Shown: positions 7,645 through 16,972 of the stretch, piece after piece | How the letters are laid out: each line of letters opens with the position of its first letter | Position numbering within the stretch: position 1 is the first letter of the stretch | DNA from: Candidatus Hydrogenedentota bacterium | GTDB lineage: Bacteria; Hydrogenedentota; Hydrogenedentia; Hydrogenedentales; SLHB01 | Direction: 5' to 3' | Assembly (NCBI GenBank): GCA_020849535.1 | Contig: JADLGB010000072.1 | Coordinates: 1-56,563, forward strand | DNA: 56,563 nt | Notes under the pieces: model-generated | What the model was told of the DNA's origin: nothing | The model's database searches: none | The model's input: only the letters and a program-made list of their open reading frames with translations | Translations under genes and position numbers: made by a program

Positions 7645-10269
7645 TCACCTCTCAGGCACGACCACCAGCGATGTGTCGATCAGCAATTGCCCTGTGCTCT
7701 CGTCACGCAGGTCCCAATTGAAGAAGTGATAGGACAGCCCGGGTATAAGACCTTTCAACTGCACGCGGCCGTCCCCATCAGTTCGCAAACTGCGGCGGGC
7801 GAAGACGATCTCGTATTCATCGACGACCGGCTCCATCTGAACCTCGATGTCCCGGTGGGGGGTTCCTTCGCCGTCGTTCAGCACGACCGTTCCGGTGGTG
7901 GTGGGCTCTAACGTGACGCTCAGCCCGGAGTATTCGGTCGCATCCGCGGGAATGGCGTGCTCGGATACACCAGCATAGGCGCCATTACTGGTGAGGGCGT
8001 AGAGAGCCACCGTTCGGCCTGTGGGAACTCCTTCCAAGTCGAAATTCCCGTTCTCCGGGTTCACCTGCACGTAAGGTGGCGTATAGCCCGTGCTGGTGGC
8101 CGTCTTATACCGCCCGGCAGAGACGAACACGGTGACATCACCAAACGCATACTCGCCTTTCTCGACTCTTCCGTGCGCGGAGATGAGTGTTCCCGCGATA
8201 GGGGGCGCGGTCAGCACGACGTCCATTTCCGCGCCATCGGCCTCGAACGTGAGCGGCTGACGGCCGTCCTCCTGAATGACATAGACACCATCCGGGGGCG
8301 ATTGGAAGTACATCTCGACTTCACCCGGCTGTGCCGTGAAGGTGAACACCCCGTTCGCATCCGTGAATCCTTCGACACGCTCCTCAAGATACGTCCCAAA
8401 CAGCCGTGCTCCCGCCACAGGTTCGCCGCTGTCCGGCCAGACGACGCTGCAATGCACGACGGTACCTTCGAGCAAGGTCAGGTCGAAATTGTCCAGTACA
8501 TCTCCCGGTTCAAGCTGGATGTGCTGCGCAGGCATCGTATGCGTATCGTCTTTGACAAAGACGCTGTACGTGCCGTCTCCGGTCTGGCCGCTACCCCACA
8601 CGCTCATGTCCCACCCGTTGGCGGGCAAGCCGGTGAAGGTGTACCGGCCCTGGGAGTCCGTCCGAGTCAAGCGGGGGCTGTGCATCCATTCGGCGTTGCA
8701 GCGTACCAACGCATCGGGTACGGGAACACCGCTCGCCGTCAACACGCGGCCCGAAACGCTTGCCCCCTTCGTCAACACCATGGTGCAATCGCGAATCGGA
8801 GACCAACTCGGGGCGTAGCCGGGCTTCGCCGCATAGAATGAACAACGCGTGTCAGGGAGGTTCTCAAAAGTGGCCTTTCCGTCCATGTTCGTAAACGCGC
8901 TGATGAGCCCAACATCCGTTGTATTCGTGTTGAATGCGTGCCTGAAAAGCGGATGCGCGCTTTCATTGTCCCCGGCGGCGCAAAGCCAGACGTGCGCTCC
9001 TTCCAGCGGCTTCTTCTCGCGATCGACAACCGTGATGGTGCCCGTCGTCCCTTTTGTAACGACGATATCGTATGTTTCTTGGGGTGTGTCCTGATCGACG
9101 GTGGTCCATCCCAGTGCATAGTCTGGGTGAAACGCGAAGAGCAGAAACCGGTCCTGAGCGTAAGCATGGGGGAGCTGTCGAGCGAACCCGGGGTTCGCGG
9201 ACAGCGCGTACCGCCCATCCGCGTCTGCCGTGGTCCGCTCGACGATGGTGTCGTCGAGACCGGAACGGTTCATATTGTGAAACAGCACGACCTCGGCACC
9301 GGCCACAGGAAGTCCAGCCTCGTCGACGACCCGTCCCCCGGGACCTGATTCCGTCGCGGTGGATCTGACTGGTAGCACAGCGGCCGCAGCAGGCTCCGGA
9401 GCCTCGGGAGGCACAGGCGGCTGGATCGGCGCGGGTGCGCCGGATTGTGCCGCGGTCCCTACTATCGCGGGCGCCGCCACGGGATCTGCGGCAGTGGCGG
9501 GAAGCTCCCGCTGGCTTGCCACGTAGGCAAGCGCCAGGATGCAGGAACCGGCCAGTGCCGGAAGTACGAGGGTTTTGATCAACGGAAGGCTCCCGCCTTT
9601 GGCGCCCAGCGCGTTCGACCCGGCCACGCCCGCGGCGTTTGCCGACTGCCAGGCTACGGGGGCGGCCAGCACCATGCCCATGATGGACGCTTTGCCCTTC
9701 TTGGACGGGGCCTCGGCCTGAAACGAATCGCCCAATTCCTGCAACAGTGCGGTGCCCAGCGTCTCGCGCGCCCTCTGGAGCCTTTTCTTGACCGCGTCGC
9801 GCCGGATATCGAGGCGCTGCGCAATCTCGGCTGTGCTGAGTCCCCGGAAGTAATGCAGCAGCACCACCTCCCGAAGGCTTGGGTCCAGGCCGCCCACGTG
9901 GGAGCGGAGCAAAGAATGCAATTCGTGGCGCTCCAAGTCCGGGTTTACCGAGGACTCGAGTGGCGTATCATCAAGCCCCGTCTGCTCGCGCTTGCGAAGG
10001 GTCAGATAATGCATGCACGTGTTCCGCACGATGGTGAGGAACCAAGGACAGAACTTGCCGGCGTCACGCAGGCTGTCGAGGCTCTTGAACGCCTTGAGAA
10101 ACGAGTCCTGCACGGCATCTTCGGCATCGGTGCGGTCAGCGAGATAGGCCCGCGCCAAGGCATAAGCATCAATCAGATACCGGTCGACGAGTTTGCCGAA
10201 CTGTTCCTTGTCGCCACCAAGTACCTGCCGCACGACTTGTCCATCGTGACTTCTTTGACCGATCCACAT
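7645..10269 (-). CDS. ECF sigma factor fused to membrane span and CarboxypepD_reg repeats (sigma-receptor 1)
   Basis: The product has 874 residues. The start at 10269 has GGAGAGG four bases upstream. Residues ~11-90 are sigma region 2 (DRYLIDAYALARAYLADRTD, AEDAVQDSFLKAF). Residues ~115-170 are region 4 with a helix-turn-helix (LSTAEIAQRLDIRRDAVKKR). After a linker comes one hydrophobic span (~230-250, LPLIKTLVLPALAGSCILAL), then a Pro/Ala-rich tether. About 560 residues of carboxypeptidase-regulatory-like beta-sandwich modules follow, each opening like GGRVVDEAGLPVAGAEVV or SGRVLTASGVPVPDALVRC. The inferred topology is sigma inside and repeats outside. ECF sigmas with C-terminal extensions are known in PVC-type bacteria; this extension is about three times the sigma part. 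It lies divergent to the GH98-like gene across 242 bp. Release by proteolysis would be needed for free diffusion; no anti-sigma gene is adjacent. Confidence 0.9.
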   Translation of the reverse strand: MWIGQRSHDGQVVRQVLGGDKEQFGKLVDRYLIDAYALARAYLADRTDAEDAVQDSFLKAFKSLDSLRDAGKFCPWFLTIVRNTCMHYLTLRKREQTGLDDTPLESSVNPDLERHELHSLLRSHVGGLDPSLREVVLLHYFRGLSTAEIAQRLDIRRDAVKKRLQRARETLGTALLQELGDSFQAEAPSKKGKASIMGMVLAAPVAWQSANAAGVAGSNALGAKGGSLPLIKTLVLPALAGSCILALAYVASQRELPATAADPVAAPAIVGTAAQSGAPAPIQPPVPPEAPEPAAAAVLPVRSTATESGPGGRVVDEAGLPVAGAEVVLFHNMNRSGLDDTIVERTTADADGRYALSANPGFARQLPHAYAQDRFLLFAFHPDYALGWTTVDQDTPQETYDIVVTKGTTGTITVVDREKKPLEGAHVWLCAAGDNESAHPLFRHAFNTNTTDVGLISAFTNMDGKATFENLPDTRCSFYAAKPGYAPSWSPIRDCTMVLTKGASVSGRVLTASGVPVPDALVRCNAEWMHSPRLTRTDSQGRYTFTGLPANGWDMSVWGSGQTGDGTYSVFVKDDTHTMPAQHIQLEPGDVLDNFDLTLLEGTVVHCSVVWPDSGEPVAGARLFGTYLEERVEGFTDANGVFTFTAQPGEVEMYFQSPPDGVYVIQEDGRQPLTFEADGAEMDVVLTAPPIAGTLISAHGRVEKGEYAFGDVTVFVSAGRYKTATSTGYTPPYVQVNPENGNFDLEGVPTGRTVALYALTSNGAYAGVSEHAIPADATEYSGLSVTLEPTTTGTVVLNDGEGTPHRDIEVQMEPVVDEYEIVFARRSLRTDGDGRVQLKGLIPGLSYHFFNWDLRDESTGQLLIDTSLVVVPER

Positions 10270-10411
10270 GGGTCCTCTCCGTAGTAGATGCTCGCCCGTT
10301 GTTGGCACGCACATCTATACGAGCATTGTACGCTCCAAACGGTGACATGGCGGTACGCAGCGAGTCGCGGCCAGCCTCCGCTTGGCCCCATTTCCCCCGA
10401 AGTGCATCTTT

Positions 10412-10418
10412 TGGGACA
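10412..10418 (-). promoter_or_regulatory. CGTGTCCCA box upstream of sigma-receptor 1
   Basis: On the minus strand CGTGTCCCA lies about 143 bases before the sigma-receptor 1 start. The same nine bases occur 63 bases before the start of sigma-receptor 2. It could be a sigma-specific promoter element or an operator, but no convincing -10 partner is seen. Confidence 0.25.
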
Positions 10419-10511
10419 CGTTAGGACATTTACCCCTTCGGATAGACATCTGCATAACGGGCCAGGACCCCGGTTTGTGAAGTGATTAGCAGGTTGCATA
10501 CAATTCGCCAT

Positions 10512-12821
10512 ATGATGGTTTGGAAGGCTTCCTCGTCGTTCATACTAGGGATCTGTCTCTTCCTGGCTTGGGGGACAAACACAGGGTACGCGCAGAGTTA
10601 CCCTCCCTTGTCCGTCGAGATTGGGCCCTATCATCCCCTGCTCCTGTTTGCGGCGCCCGGCGATGGTGCGGGCGAGACGGCAGACTACGCGCAAGCGGCC
10701 GCCGGGGCTTGGGCTGCTCTCAACAATGAGCTAAAGCCCTTCTCGGTATTGACGGTTTCCGTTTCAGGGGCAGATGCGCCTACACGGAAAGTGCGGTATG
10801 AGACCCTGCTCACCGCATTGCAGGAGGCTGAAATCCCCGCCACGATTCGCATCGCGGACAGCGATCCCCGCAGTCTGATACCGCTCAACCTGGTCGAGGA
10901 ACTGCTTGCCCGTTTCACGTGCGTGAAGGGCGTCGAAGTGGTCAATCTTCCATTTGACGAGTATTACGCCTTCTCCGGTGGAGATGACATAGGCCAGCCG
11001 CCCAATGTGCGCTGGCTTGCCTCGGCAACTGACCTTGCGGCGCGCTACGGCCGTTTCATCGCGGTCCGTCTTGACGGCGTGGGCTGGTTGCGGCTCATGT
11101 CCAACGCGTGGTGCCGGCCGGTGATCGAGCAGTTCCGGGCGTGCAGCGCCTACGTGGTTCCGCTTACGGGACATGGGGGCGGCGACACCGTCGCGCAGCA
11201 GGGCGCCCTGATGGGGCTGTGGCTGGAAGGGGCCGTGGCTCAATGGGGCGTTGCCCCGGATTCCCTATGGTACGTCACCGCAGGCTACGTCGAGCCCGGC
11301 GCGTTCGGCGTCTCCGCGACTGGCCCGGGGATGCCACCGCCGTTGTACCGCGCTATGATCCTGAACGGTGCGATGGGCGGCGCATGCGCGTACGCGTTTC
11401 CCGCGGTCGCCGATCTGTGGAGTGGGGGACAGGGCAAGCACTGGAACGAGGCCATCCAACCCACGCTCCGCGAGATCGTGGAAAGCGGCTTGGTGGCGGA
11501 CAAGGATTTTGTAGCGAAGAAGGTGCGCGTCGCATACCAGCTCGGGGTGTCACGCACCCCGGAGGAATTTCACCTCAATCTGCGCGACTTGGACGCGGTG
11601 CGCGACGAAGGATTGATGCTCGCGGGCGCGTATGGCCTGGAACGGCCAGGCCAGGTGACGGAGTTGGTGCCCAATTCAGGTCGGCACTACTGGGTTCCCG
11701 TCATGTCCGCCTACGCACCGCCGGAACCGCTCGGCGCGTTTGCGCGCGTCGTGAAACCCGGAAGCGTACCGTCCCCACAGGCGTGGACGGAGTTGCTCGA
11801 CCAATACCTGGGACCGGACGGAGCCGGCACGGCGTTTGTCGTACGCGTGGGCCGGGGCGTATTTGTGATGAACACGCGCGAGAATCTGTACGAGGAGCAG
11901 CAGTTCCAGATCCCCTCGTTGCCCACGCCCGTGCGCGGACTCGAGGCGGTGCGGCAGGAGCGGGCCGTCACACTCACGTGGCCATTCCGCGAAGGCGACG
12001 TTTCCTACAGCGTCTTCAAGCGGCTGTATCCTGCCGGGACCTTCTCGGAGATGGCGCAGAACATCGACGAGCGAACGTGGACCGACCCCGATACTGACCC
12101 AGCGACTGCCGTGGCCTATGCAGTGACCGCCTTGACCAACGAGCAGGAACCGTACGAAGGCGTCGTGAACTATGGCGATTACCTGGCGTTTAGTGCCGTC
12201 GAGAGCCGCATCGAAGAGGAGGCCGTACTGACACCGCTCGTTGCGCAGGCACGGGCACGGCAACTCGAAGGCGTCGCGGAGATTCGCCCGAAAACACAGG
12301 AATGGTGGCCCAACCTGACCGGAGTGGACGAGGCGCACCTGGAGATCGCGAAAGCCATTGTCGCGCGGATCGAGCGATGGGACGCCGCGTTTGTGGCGGA
12401 AGAACTCGACGGGGTCATGGACCTCTACGGCACCGAGTATCAGGACCCGCAGTGGTGGCGGTTCCAGTACGCCAAGCGCGCGTATCAGTGGTTCTTCGAG
12501 CGGTACTCCGGATGCCGGATGACGCGCCAAATCCGACGATGGGACTTCGCGAACTTCGAGGCGAAGAAAGAGGTTCGGGTCCTGCTCTACTGCCGGTTCA
12601 CAGGCATCGCCATCAGCGATTCGACGGGACGCTTCGCGGACCAGTGGGCCTGGTTTCCGCGCACGGACACCAGCGAGGTGTGGTTGACCTTCTCGAACAA
12701 AGAAGGGGAGTGGCGCATCGAGCGCACCGACCCGGCCCTCCCGAACTTCGCGGACATCCTGAGCTTCTCGACGGGCCCGTATGATTCGTTTCCGCCGGGG
12801 CCAGATGTGTTTGGGCGCTGA
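10512..12821 (+). CDS. secreted GH98-like glycoside hydrolase
   Basis: The product has 769 residues from ATG 10512; a GTG at 10482 would add ten residues before the signal peptide. The signal peptide is MMVWKASSSFILGICLFLAW with cleavage near GYAQS. The region ~60-370 resembles the GH98 catalytic barrel: PFDEYYAFSGGDD, YGRFIAVRLDG, QQGALMGLWLEGAVAQWGV, SLWYVTAGY and AMILNGAMGGACAYAFP. A central segment (RGLEAVRQERAVTLTWPF) looks like a fibronectin-type domain. The C-terminal 150 residues resemble a nuclear-transport-factor-2 fold (IARIERWDAAFVAEELDGVM, LYGTEYQDPQWWRFQYAKRA). GH98 enzymes are endo-beta-galactosidases that cut blood-group-type or xylan glycans. The similarity here is partial, so the reaction is unproven. 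It is transcribed away from sigma-receptor 1 and followed 66 bp later by an alpha-galactosidase gene on the same strand. Confidence 0.6.
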   Translation: MMVWKASSSFILGICLFLAWGTNTGYAQSYPPLSVEIGPYHPLLLFAAPGDGAGETADYAQAAAGAWAALNNELKPFSVLTVSVSGADAPTRKVRYETLLTALQEAEIPATIRIADSDPRSLIPLNLVEELLARFTCVKGVEVVNLPFDEYYAFSGGDDIGQPPNVRWLASATDLAARYGRFIAVRLDGVGWLRLMSNAWCRPVIEQFRACSAYVVPLTGHGGGDTVAQQGALMGLWLEGAVAQWGVAPDSLWYVTAGYVEPGAFGVSATGPGMPPPLYRAMILNGAMGGACAYAFPAVADLWSGGQGKHWNEAIQPTLREIVESGLVADKDFVAKKVRVAYQLGVSRTPEEFHLNLRDLDAVRDEGLMLAGAYGLERPGQVTELVPNSGRHYWVPVMSAYAPPEPLGAFARVVKPGSVPSPQAWTELLDQYLGPDGAGTAFVVRVGRGVFVMNTRENLYEEQQFQIPSLPTPVRGLEAVRQERAVTLTWPFREGDVSYSVFKRLYPAGTFSEMAQNIDERTWTDPDTDPATAVAYAVTALTNEQEPYEGVVNYGDYLAFSAVESRIEEEAVLTPLVAQARARQLEGVAEIRPKTQEWWPNLTGVDEAHLEIAKAIVARIERWDAAFVAEELDGVMDLYGTEYQDPQWWRFQYAKRAYQWFFERYSGCRMTRQIRRWDFANFEAKKEVRVLLYCRFTGIAISDSTGRFADQWAWFPRTDTSEVWLTFSNKEGEWRIERTDPALPNFADILSFSTGPYDSFPPGPDVFGR

Positions 12822-12853
12822 GGAAGAATCGGACGGATTAGACCAATCGGACT

Positions 12854-12864
12854 GATCGGTCCGA
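12854..12864. repeat. GATCGGTCCGA 11-mer, left copy
   Basis: GATCGGTCCGA occurs just before the alpha-galactosidase start and again just after its stop (15431-15441). Related words (ATCGGACGG) are next to it. Confidence 0.4.
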
Positions 12865-12887
12865 GCTAACGACAAGATGGGGATCTT

Positions 12888-15404
12888 GTGAACCTATTGC
12901 GGATTCACTACAGGGTGCTTGGCATAGTCACGTGCGTGTTGGTATGCGCGGTCTCGGCAGTGGCGGATGAGGCGGAGGCGGTCGCCCGGACGGCAGCGTG
13001 GGCGGAACGGGTGTTCTCGCAACGGCCCAACGGAAGGGGCGGAAACCGCCTGGTCATCGCACACGATGACGAGCCGGGCACTGCGAAGATTGGCCTTTGC
13101 GCGGCGGGCACGCCCCTGCGCCTGGGCGAGCGCACGTATTCGCGGGGCATCGGCGTGAACTCGCGATGCACGATTGCAGTCTCGCTGAGCGGACCGGCGA
13201 AGAGGCTGCTGGCGGACATCGGCATTGACCGAAACGTCGACAACACCCCGGCCTCGACGCAATTTGTCGTTCGTGTGGCGGGCGCAGATGTGTTTGCCAC
13301 GGACGTAATGAAACCGACGGGCGAGGCGCGGTCTATCGATGTGCCCCTCTCGGGTGCAACCGCCTTTGACTTGGTCGTAGAAGACGGTGGTGATGGGCGC
13401 AGTTTCGATCAGGCCGACTGGGCAGATGCCCGCGTGGAATTGGAAGACGGATCGATGCTGTGGCTGGACGACTTGGCCACGGCGTCTGGCGTGGGCGATG
13501 ACGTGCCTTTCTCCTTCGTATATGGCGCGCGGTCTTCGCGCGAGTTCCTTCACGAATGGAAACAAGAAGTCGCAGATGAGGCAATTGATGCCACGCGGCG
13601 CCGCCTGACCGCAACATGGACCGACCCGGAGACCTCGCTGGAGGTACAGGCGGTGTGCGACGTCTACCTCGACACCGCGGGGGTGGACTGGACCCTCTCG
13701 TTCGCAAATACGGGCACGGCCGATACGCCTATCCTCGAACACGTGCGCGCCGCGGATGTGTCCCTCTGGCCGGGTCCGGGAGTGGTCCCCGCGTTTCACA
13801 GTCTGCGCGCATCATCGGGCGTGGACGACTGGATGCCCTTCAGCCAGCCGCTGCCACCGGGACAGCCCCTTGCGTTTTCGCCGACCCGGGGACGGTCATC
13901 GTGTGGGGCCTGTCCATTCTTCAATGTAAGCTGGGCCAACGAGGGAGTCATCACGGCGATCGGCTGGACGGGGCAATGGCAGGCCTCGGTGGAATACACG
14001 GGCGGATCCTTGCGCATTCAGGGTGGGATGCAGAACCTGCGCTTGTCATTGAAACCTGGAGAGCGCATCCGGTCGCCACGCATCCTGCAACTGTTCTGGC
14101 GCGAAGGCGATGACCAGCAACCCTACAATCTGTTCCGCCAAACCATGTTTGCCCACATCATGCCCAAAGTGGCAGGCGAGTGCCCAGTTCCGCCCATCGC
14201 CCACTTGAGCACATCGTTCTACGAGATGGACGACGGCACGGAGGCAGATGTGCTATCCCACCTCGACTCGGCCAGGGACATGGGCTTTGAATTCTTCTGG
14301 CTCGACGCGTACTACGGTCCGGACCGGTTCCCCACAGTTGGCAACTACGTGCTGCCCCTCGTACGGGCCGTCGACCCGAAACGATTTCCCCGCGGACTGC
14401 GGCCAATCAGCGATGCGACCCACGAAGCGGGCATGAAATTCCTGCTGTGGATGGAACCGGAACGGATCTGCCCGGGTACCTTGATGGCGAAGGAACACCC
14501 GGAATGGGTGGTGATGCCGGAAGGCGGCGGCTGGGGCATGCTGAATCTGGGCAACCCCGAGGCGCGCGAATACCTGACACAGTATCTCTTGCAAGCGGTG
14601 GCGGAGTACCGGATTGACTGCCTTCGTATCGACAACGCGACGGATTTCGACCGCATGTGGCGCGTCCTGAACGGAAACACCGAGGACCGCGTGGGCATGG
14701 CGGAGATCCGCTACGTGGAAGGCTTGTACCAAGTGTGGGACACGGTGCTCGCTGCGAATCCGAACCTGTTCATAGACAATGTGTCCTCGGGCGGTCACCG
14801 CATCGACCTCGAGACCGCGTCGCGGTCCATCAACCTGTGGCGCACGGATGCGACAATTCAACCGCTCATGGAAAAGAACTACGAACAGGCAGCCCTGCAG
14901 AACCAAGTCATGACGGCAGGCCTGAGCCGTTTCGTGCCGTTCACCGTAAGCGGCCAGAGCGGGGCCACGCCGTATCTATTCCGAAGTGGATTCAATGCGG
15001 GCATATCATTCTGCGAAGACATCCGTCCACAAGAGTATCCGCGGGAGCTGCTCAAAGAGGCCATCGCCGAGGGGAAACGAATCCGCCCCCACTTCTTCGG
15101 AGACCTCTACGCGTTGAGCGATGTGACGGTAGACCCGCGGCACTGGCTCGTTCTCCAGTATCACGACGTACCCGAAGGGGACGGCATGGTGCTCGCCTTC
15201 CGGCGGCCGAATTCACCCTATACGGGGTTCGCACTGAACGACCTGCGCGGGATTGACGCGGACGCGGAGTACGACGTGACGTTGTCCCACAGCTACGTGC
15301 CCGAGCCGGTGGCGCGTATGCGGGGAGCGGCACTCAGGGAATTCACTGTCGAGATTCCGGAACGCCCGGGTTCGGTGCTTGTGGAATACCACAAGCAGCC
15401 CTGA
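12888..15404 (+). CDS. NPCBM-GH36-type alpha-galactosidase, divergent copy
   Basis: The product has 838 residues from GTG 12888; GATGGGGAT precedes it and a signal peptide follows (LGIVTCVLVCAVSAVADE). Residues ~60-195 form an NPCBM carbohydrate-binding module (RTYSRGIGVNSRCTIAVSL, QADWADARVEL). A GH36 N-terminal sandwich (~200-430) and the barrel (~435-720) follow. In the barrel are FFWLDAYYGPDRFP, FLLWMEPERICPGT, CLRIDNATDFD with the predicted nucleophile Asp582, and NVSSGGHRIDLE with the predicted acid/base Asp640. Compared with the two other copies in the window, RIDN replaces RQDFN and SGGHRID replaces SGGRRND, so the substrate may differ. Expected reaction: release of terminal alpha-galactose (or a related alpha-linked sugar) in the periplasm or outside. 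It is probably co-transcribed with the GH98-like gene. Confidence 0.85.
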   Translation: MNLLRIHYRVLGIVTCVLVCAVSAVADEAEAVARTAAWAERVFSQRPNGRGGNRLVIAHDDEPGTAKIGLCAAGTPLRLGERTYSRGIGVNSRCTIAVSLSGPAKRLLADIGIDRNVDNTPASTQFVVRVAGADVFATDVMKPTGEARSIDVPLSGATAFDLVVEDGGDGRSFDQADWADARVELEDGSMLWLDDLATASGVGDDVPFSFVYGARSSREFLHEWKQEVADEAIDATRRRLTATWTDPETSLEVQAVCDVYLDTAGVDWTLSFANTGTADTPILEHVRAADVSLWPGPGVVPAFHSLRASSGVDDWMPFSQPLPPGQPLAFSPTRGRSSCGACPFFNVSWANEGVITAIGWTGQWQASVEYTGGSLRIQGGMQNLRLSLKPGERIRSPRILQLFWREGDDQQPYNLFRQTMFAHIMPKVAGECPVPPIAHLSTSFYEMDDGTEADVLSHLDSARDMGFEFFWLDAYYGPDRFPTVGNYVLPLVRAVDPKRFPRGLRPISDATHEAGMKFLLWMEPERICPGTLMAKEHPEWVVMPEGGGWGMLNLGNPEAREYLTQYLLQAVAEYRIDCLRIDNATDFDRMWRVLNGNTEDRVGMAEIRYVEGLYQVWDTVLAANPNLFIDNVSSGGHRIDLETASRSINLWRTDATIQPLMEKNYEQAALQNQVMTAGLSRFVPFTVSGQSGATPYLFRSGFNAGISFCEDIRPQEYPRELLKEAIAEGKRIRPHFFGDLYALSDVTVDPRHWLVLQYHDVPEGDGMVLAFRRPNSPYTGFALNDLRGIDADAEYDVTLSHSYVPEPVARMRGAALREFTVEIPERPGSVLVEYHKQP

Positions 15405-15430
15405 GCAGCGGAATAGACAGCAAGTGGACG

Positions 15431-15441
15431 GATCGGTCCGA
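15431..15441. repeat. GATCGGTCCGA 11-mer, right copy
   Basis: Identical 11-mer to 12854-12864, so the two copies bracket the alpha-galactosidase gene in the same orientation. Confidence 0.4.
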
Positions 15442-15451
15442 TAAACAAAAA

Positions 15452-15484
15452 GCACCGCCGCGCGCCAAACGCACGCGGCGGTGC
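15452..15484 (-). terminator. intrinsic terminator of the ferredoxin gene
   Basis: A strong GC-rich stem (GCACCGCCGCG / CGCGGCGGTGC) with a short loop. On the minus strand it is followed by a T-run, the complement of AAAAA at about 15447-15451. It lies 17 bases past the ferredoxin stop and may also stop the convergent alpha-galactosidase transcript. Confidence 0.8.
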
Positions 15485-15500
15485 CTGCAATACCTCTTCG

Positions 15501-15839
15501 CTACCGGGTCGCCGGTGAACGTTCCAGCTCCCCCAGCTTGCTCTCGACGTCCTTGGCTTCTTCCGCGGTGGGCAGCGGATCCTGTGTCTCGTTGATGACG
15601 GGCCACTGGGAGGCCAGTTCCTTGTTCAACTCGATGAACTGCTGCCACTTCTCCGGCAGATCCTCTTCCGGATAAATCGCGTGCACGGGACATTCATCCA
15701 CACAGGCGCCGCAGTCGATACACTCATCCGGATCGATGGTCAGCATATTCACACCCTCGTGAAAACAATCCACGGGGCATACCGCCACACAATCCGTGTA
15801 TTTGCACTTAATGCACGGTTCGGCAACAACATGGGCCAT
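15501..15839 (-). CDS. fdxA: 7Fe ferredoxin (3Fe-4S plus 4Fe-4S)
   Basis: The product has 112 residues, starting at ATG 15839 behind GGAGAG. The cysteine pattern matches Azotobacter-type FdI: Cys9, Cys17 and Cys50 for the 3Fe-4S cluster, and Cys21, Cys40, Cys43 and Cys46 for the 4Fe-4S cluster. Cys12 and Cys25 are extra. The sequence [20 protein letters not shown] and [18 protein letters not shown] is typical. A C-terminal helical tail of about 55 residues, acidic and Lys-rich, follows as in other FdxA proteins. It is a soluble cytoplasmic electron carrier; the partner is not shown by context. It is a single gene with its own terminator. Confidence 0.93.
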   Translation of the reverse strand: MAHVVAEPCIKCKYTDCVAVCPVDCFHEGVNMLTIDPDECIDCGACVDECPVHAIYPEEDLPEKWQQFIELNKELASQWPVINETQDPLPTAEEAKDVESKLGELERSPATR

Positions 15840-16132
15840 GATTCACTCTCCTGTAACCAGATCGACCCCCGCGCCGCGAATGCGGTCATGAGCGCCGCGG
15901 AGCGGGAAACGACGGCGCCCAATGGGCATATTCACCCCTTACACTGGAGCCGCCACGGTGAAGCCCGGTTTTTATCACTTTGCGGCGGGGGAAGTCAAAT
16001 CCTCCGCTGGAACGGCGCACGGCGTTGCGTCCAACTCGACGGACATTTGCATCCAAGCGCCCCGGGACGATATGATCTCCTTTCACTCGATAGTCACGCT
16101 TGACCACTCCGCGTGGCCAACGCCTTTCCTGT

Positions 16133-16208
16133 GAACGGGTAGCTCAGTTGGTAGAGCATCGGACTTTTAATCCGGTGGTCGCGGGTTCGATCCCCGCCCC
16201 GTTCACCA
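16133..16208 (+). tRNA. tRNA-Lys (TTT anticodon)
   Basis: This is a 76-base cloverleaf. The acceptor stem pairs GAACGGG with CCCGTTC; the D arm is GCTCAGTTGGTAGAGC; the anticodon TTT is at 16166-16168 in loop CTTTTAA; the T arm contains GGGTTCGATCC, and 3' ACCA is encoded. Its 3' end is duplicated at 18137-18158. Confidence 0.97.
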
Positions 16209-16212
16209 TTTA
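16191..16212 (+). repeat. att-like direct repeat, left copy (in the tRNA-Lys 3' end)
   Basis: Twenty-two bases from the T arm through CCA and ATTTA are identical to 18137-18158. Integration at a tRNA 3' end that regenerates the gene leaves exactly this pattern. Confidence 0.7.
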
Positions 16213-16245
16213 CTTCATCTCCGGGAATGCAGGGACAAGTGCGTG

Positions 16246-16266
16246 AGCCGCACACCTGATGCGGCT
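16246..16266 (+). terminator. hairpin after tRNA-Lys
   Basis: AGCCGCA and TGCGGCT pair across a 7-base loop, about 40 bases after the tRNA. No real T-run follows, so termination is only possible. Confidence 0.35.
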
Positions 16267-16397
16267 TTGGCGCCTCCGCGTTTACCAATTGTCAGCACAT
16301 GGGAATAACAACGGCATAATCGTCGAAAGACATGGAGTGGGCAGTGTGTCAACATGCGGTCTTCGATGAAGAGGGTTGTCGTGAAGAGGTGTGATCG

Positions 16398-16640
16398 TTG
16401 ACACAACTGACGATAGAGCTTCCGGAAAGCGTGCTTGCGGCCTTGCGCTGCGCGCCCGCGGAGTTTTCATGAGAGATGCGGCTGGCGGCGGCAGCCACCT
16501 GGTACGAGCAAGACAAAGTGTCGCAGGAGGTCGCCGCGCAAGTTGCCGGAAGAACGGCACGGATTTCCTTCTATCCGTAGCGCATTTCCGTCAGAGTAGA
16601 TTGGCAGTTCCTAACGACCTAGCGGGACGCAACAGGTATT
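16398..16640 (+). pseudogene. UPF0175-like antitoxin pseudogene
   Basis: Starting at TTG 16398 the frame reads TQLTIELPESVLAALRCAP then AEFS, which is the start of UPF0175 proteins. A TGA at 16470-16472 stands where the family usually has Arg, a C-to-T change from CGA. The same frame then continues EMRLAAAATWYEQDKVSQE and VAAQVAGRT, the rest of the family helix and helix-turn-helix. Near 16555-16560 the frame shifts, and TDFLLSVAHF continues in another frame. Two separate lesions make decay more likely than sequencing error. UPF0175 proteins are usually antitoxins of PIN-type (DUF3368) toxins; no toxin partner is left here. Confidence 0.7.
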
Positions 16641-16714
16641 CAACAACGGGCAATAGTATGCCCTGCTCGATACCTTCCTTGATAAAGAAAATGAGCGGCA
16701 TGATCAATAGTTAG

Positions 16715-16972
16715 TCACTCTTGAGTATTTCCCGAACGCAAGGCCTTCTCTCAATCGACGACTTCATGTGTCAGTTGCCATCCTTATTTGCCCTATGCTC
16801 TGAACGGAAGTCCTGACAAATGAACTATTAGAGGAGACGCACATTGTCTTTTGAGTGAAAGCATAGTGAGATAAATGCTCATGGAACGAAAAATGCTGCC
16901 ACATCTTTGGGCATACTCCAGCCACGCTGCAAGGCAATTGTGGTCTCCGCCAGGGGGGAAGGAGGTGCTTCC
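16715..16972. other. intergenic gap before the PEP-CTERM gene
   Basis: No gene is supported here. The stretch is less GC-rich than its surroundings and ends in a strong ribosome site (AAGGAGGTG, about 16959-16967). Confidence 0.5.

Noticed and set aside
16470..16472. selenocysteine codon in the UPF0175-like frame
   Set aside because: The family has Arg there, no SECIS-like hairpin is evident, and a frameshift follows; a pseudogene explains it better.
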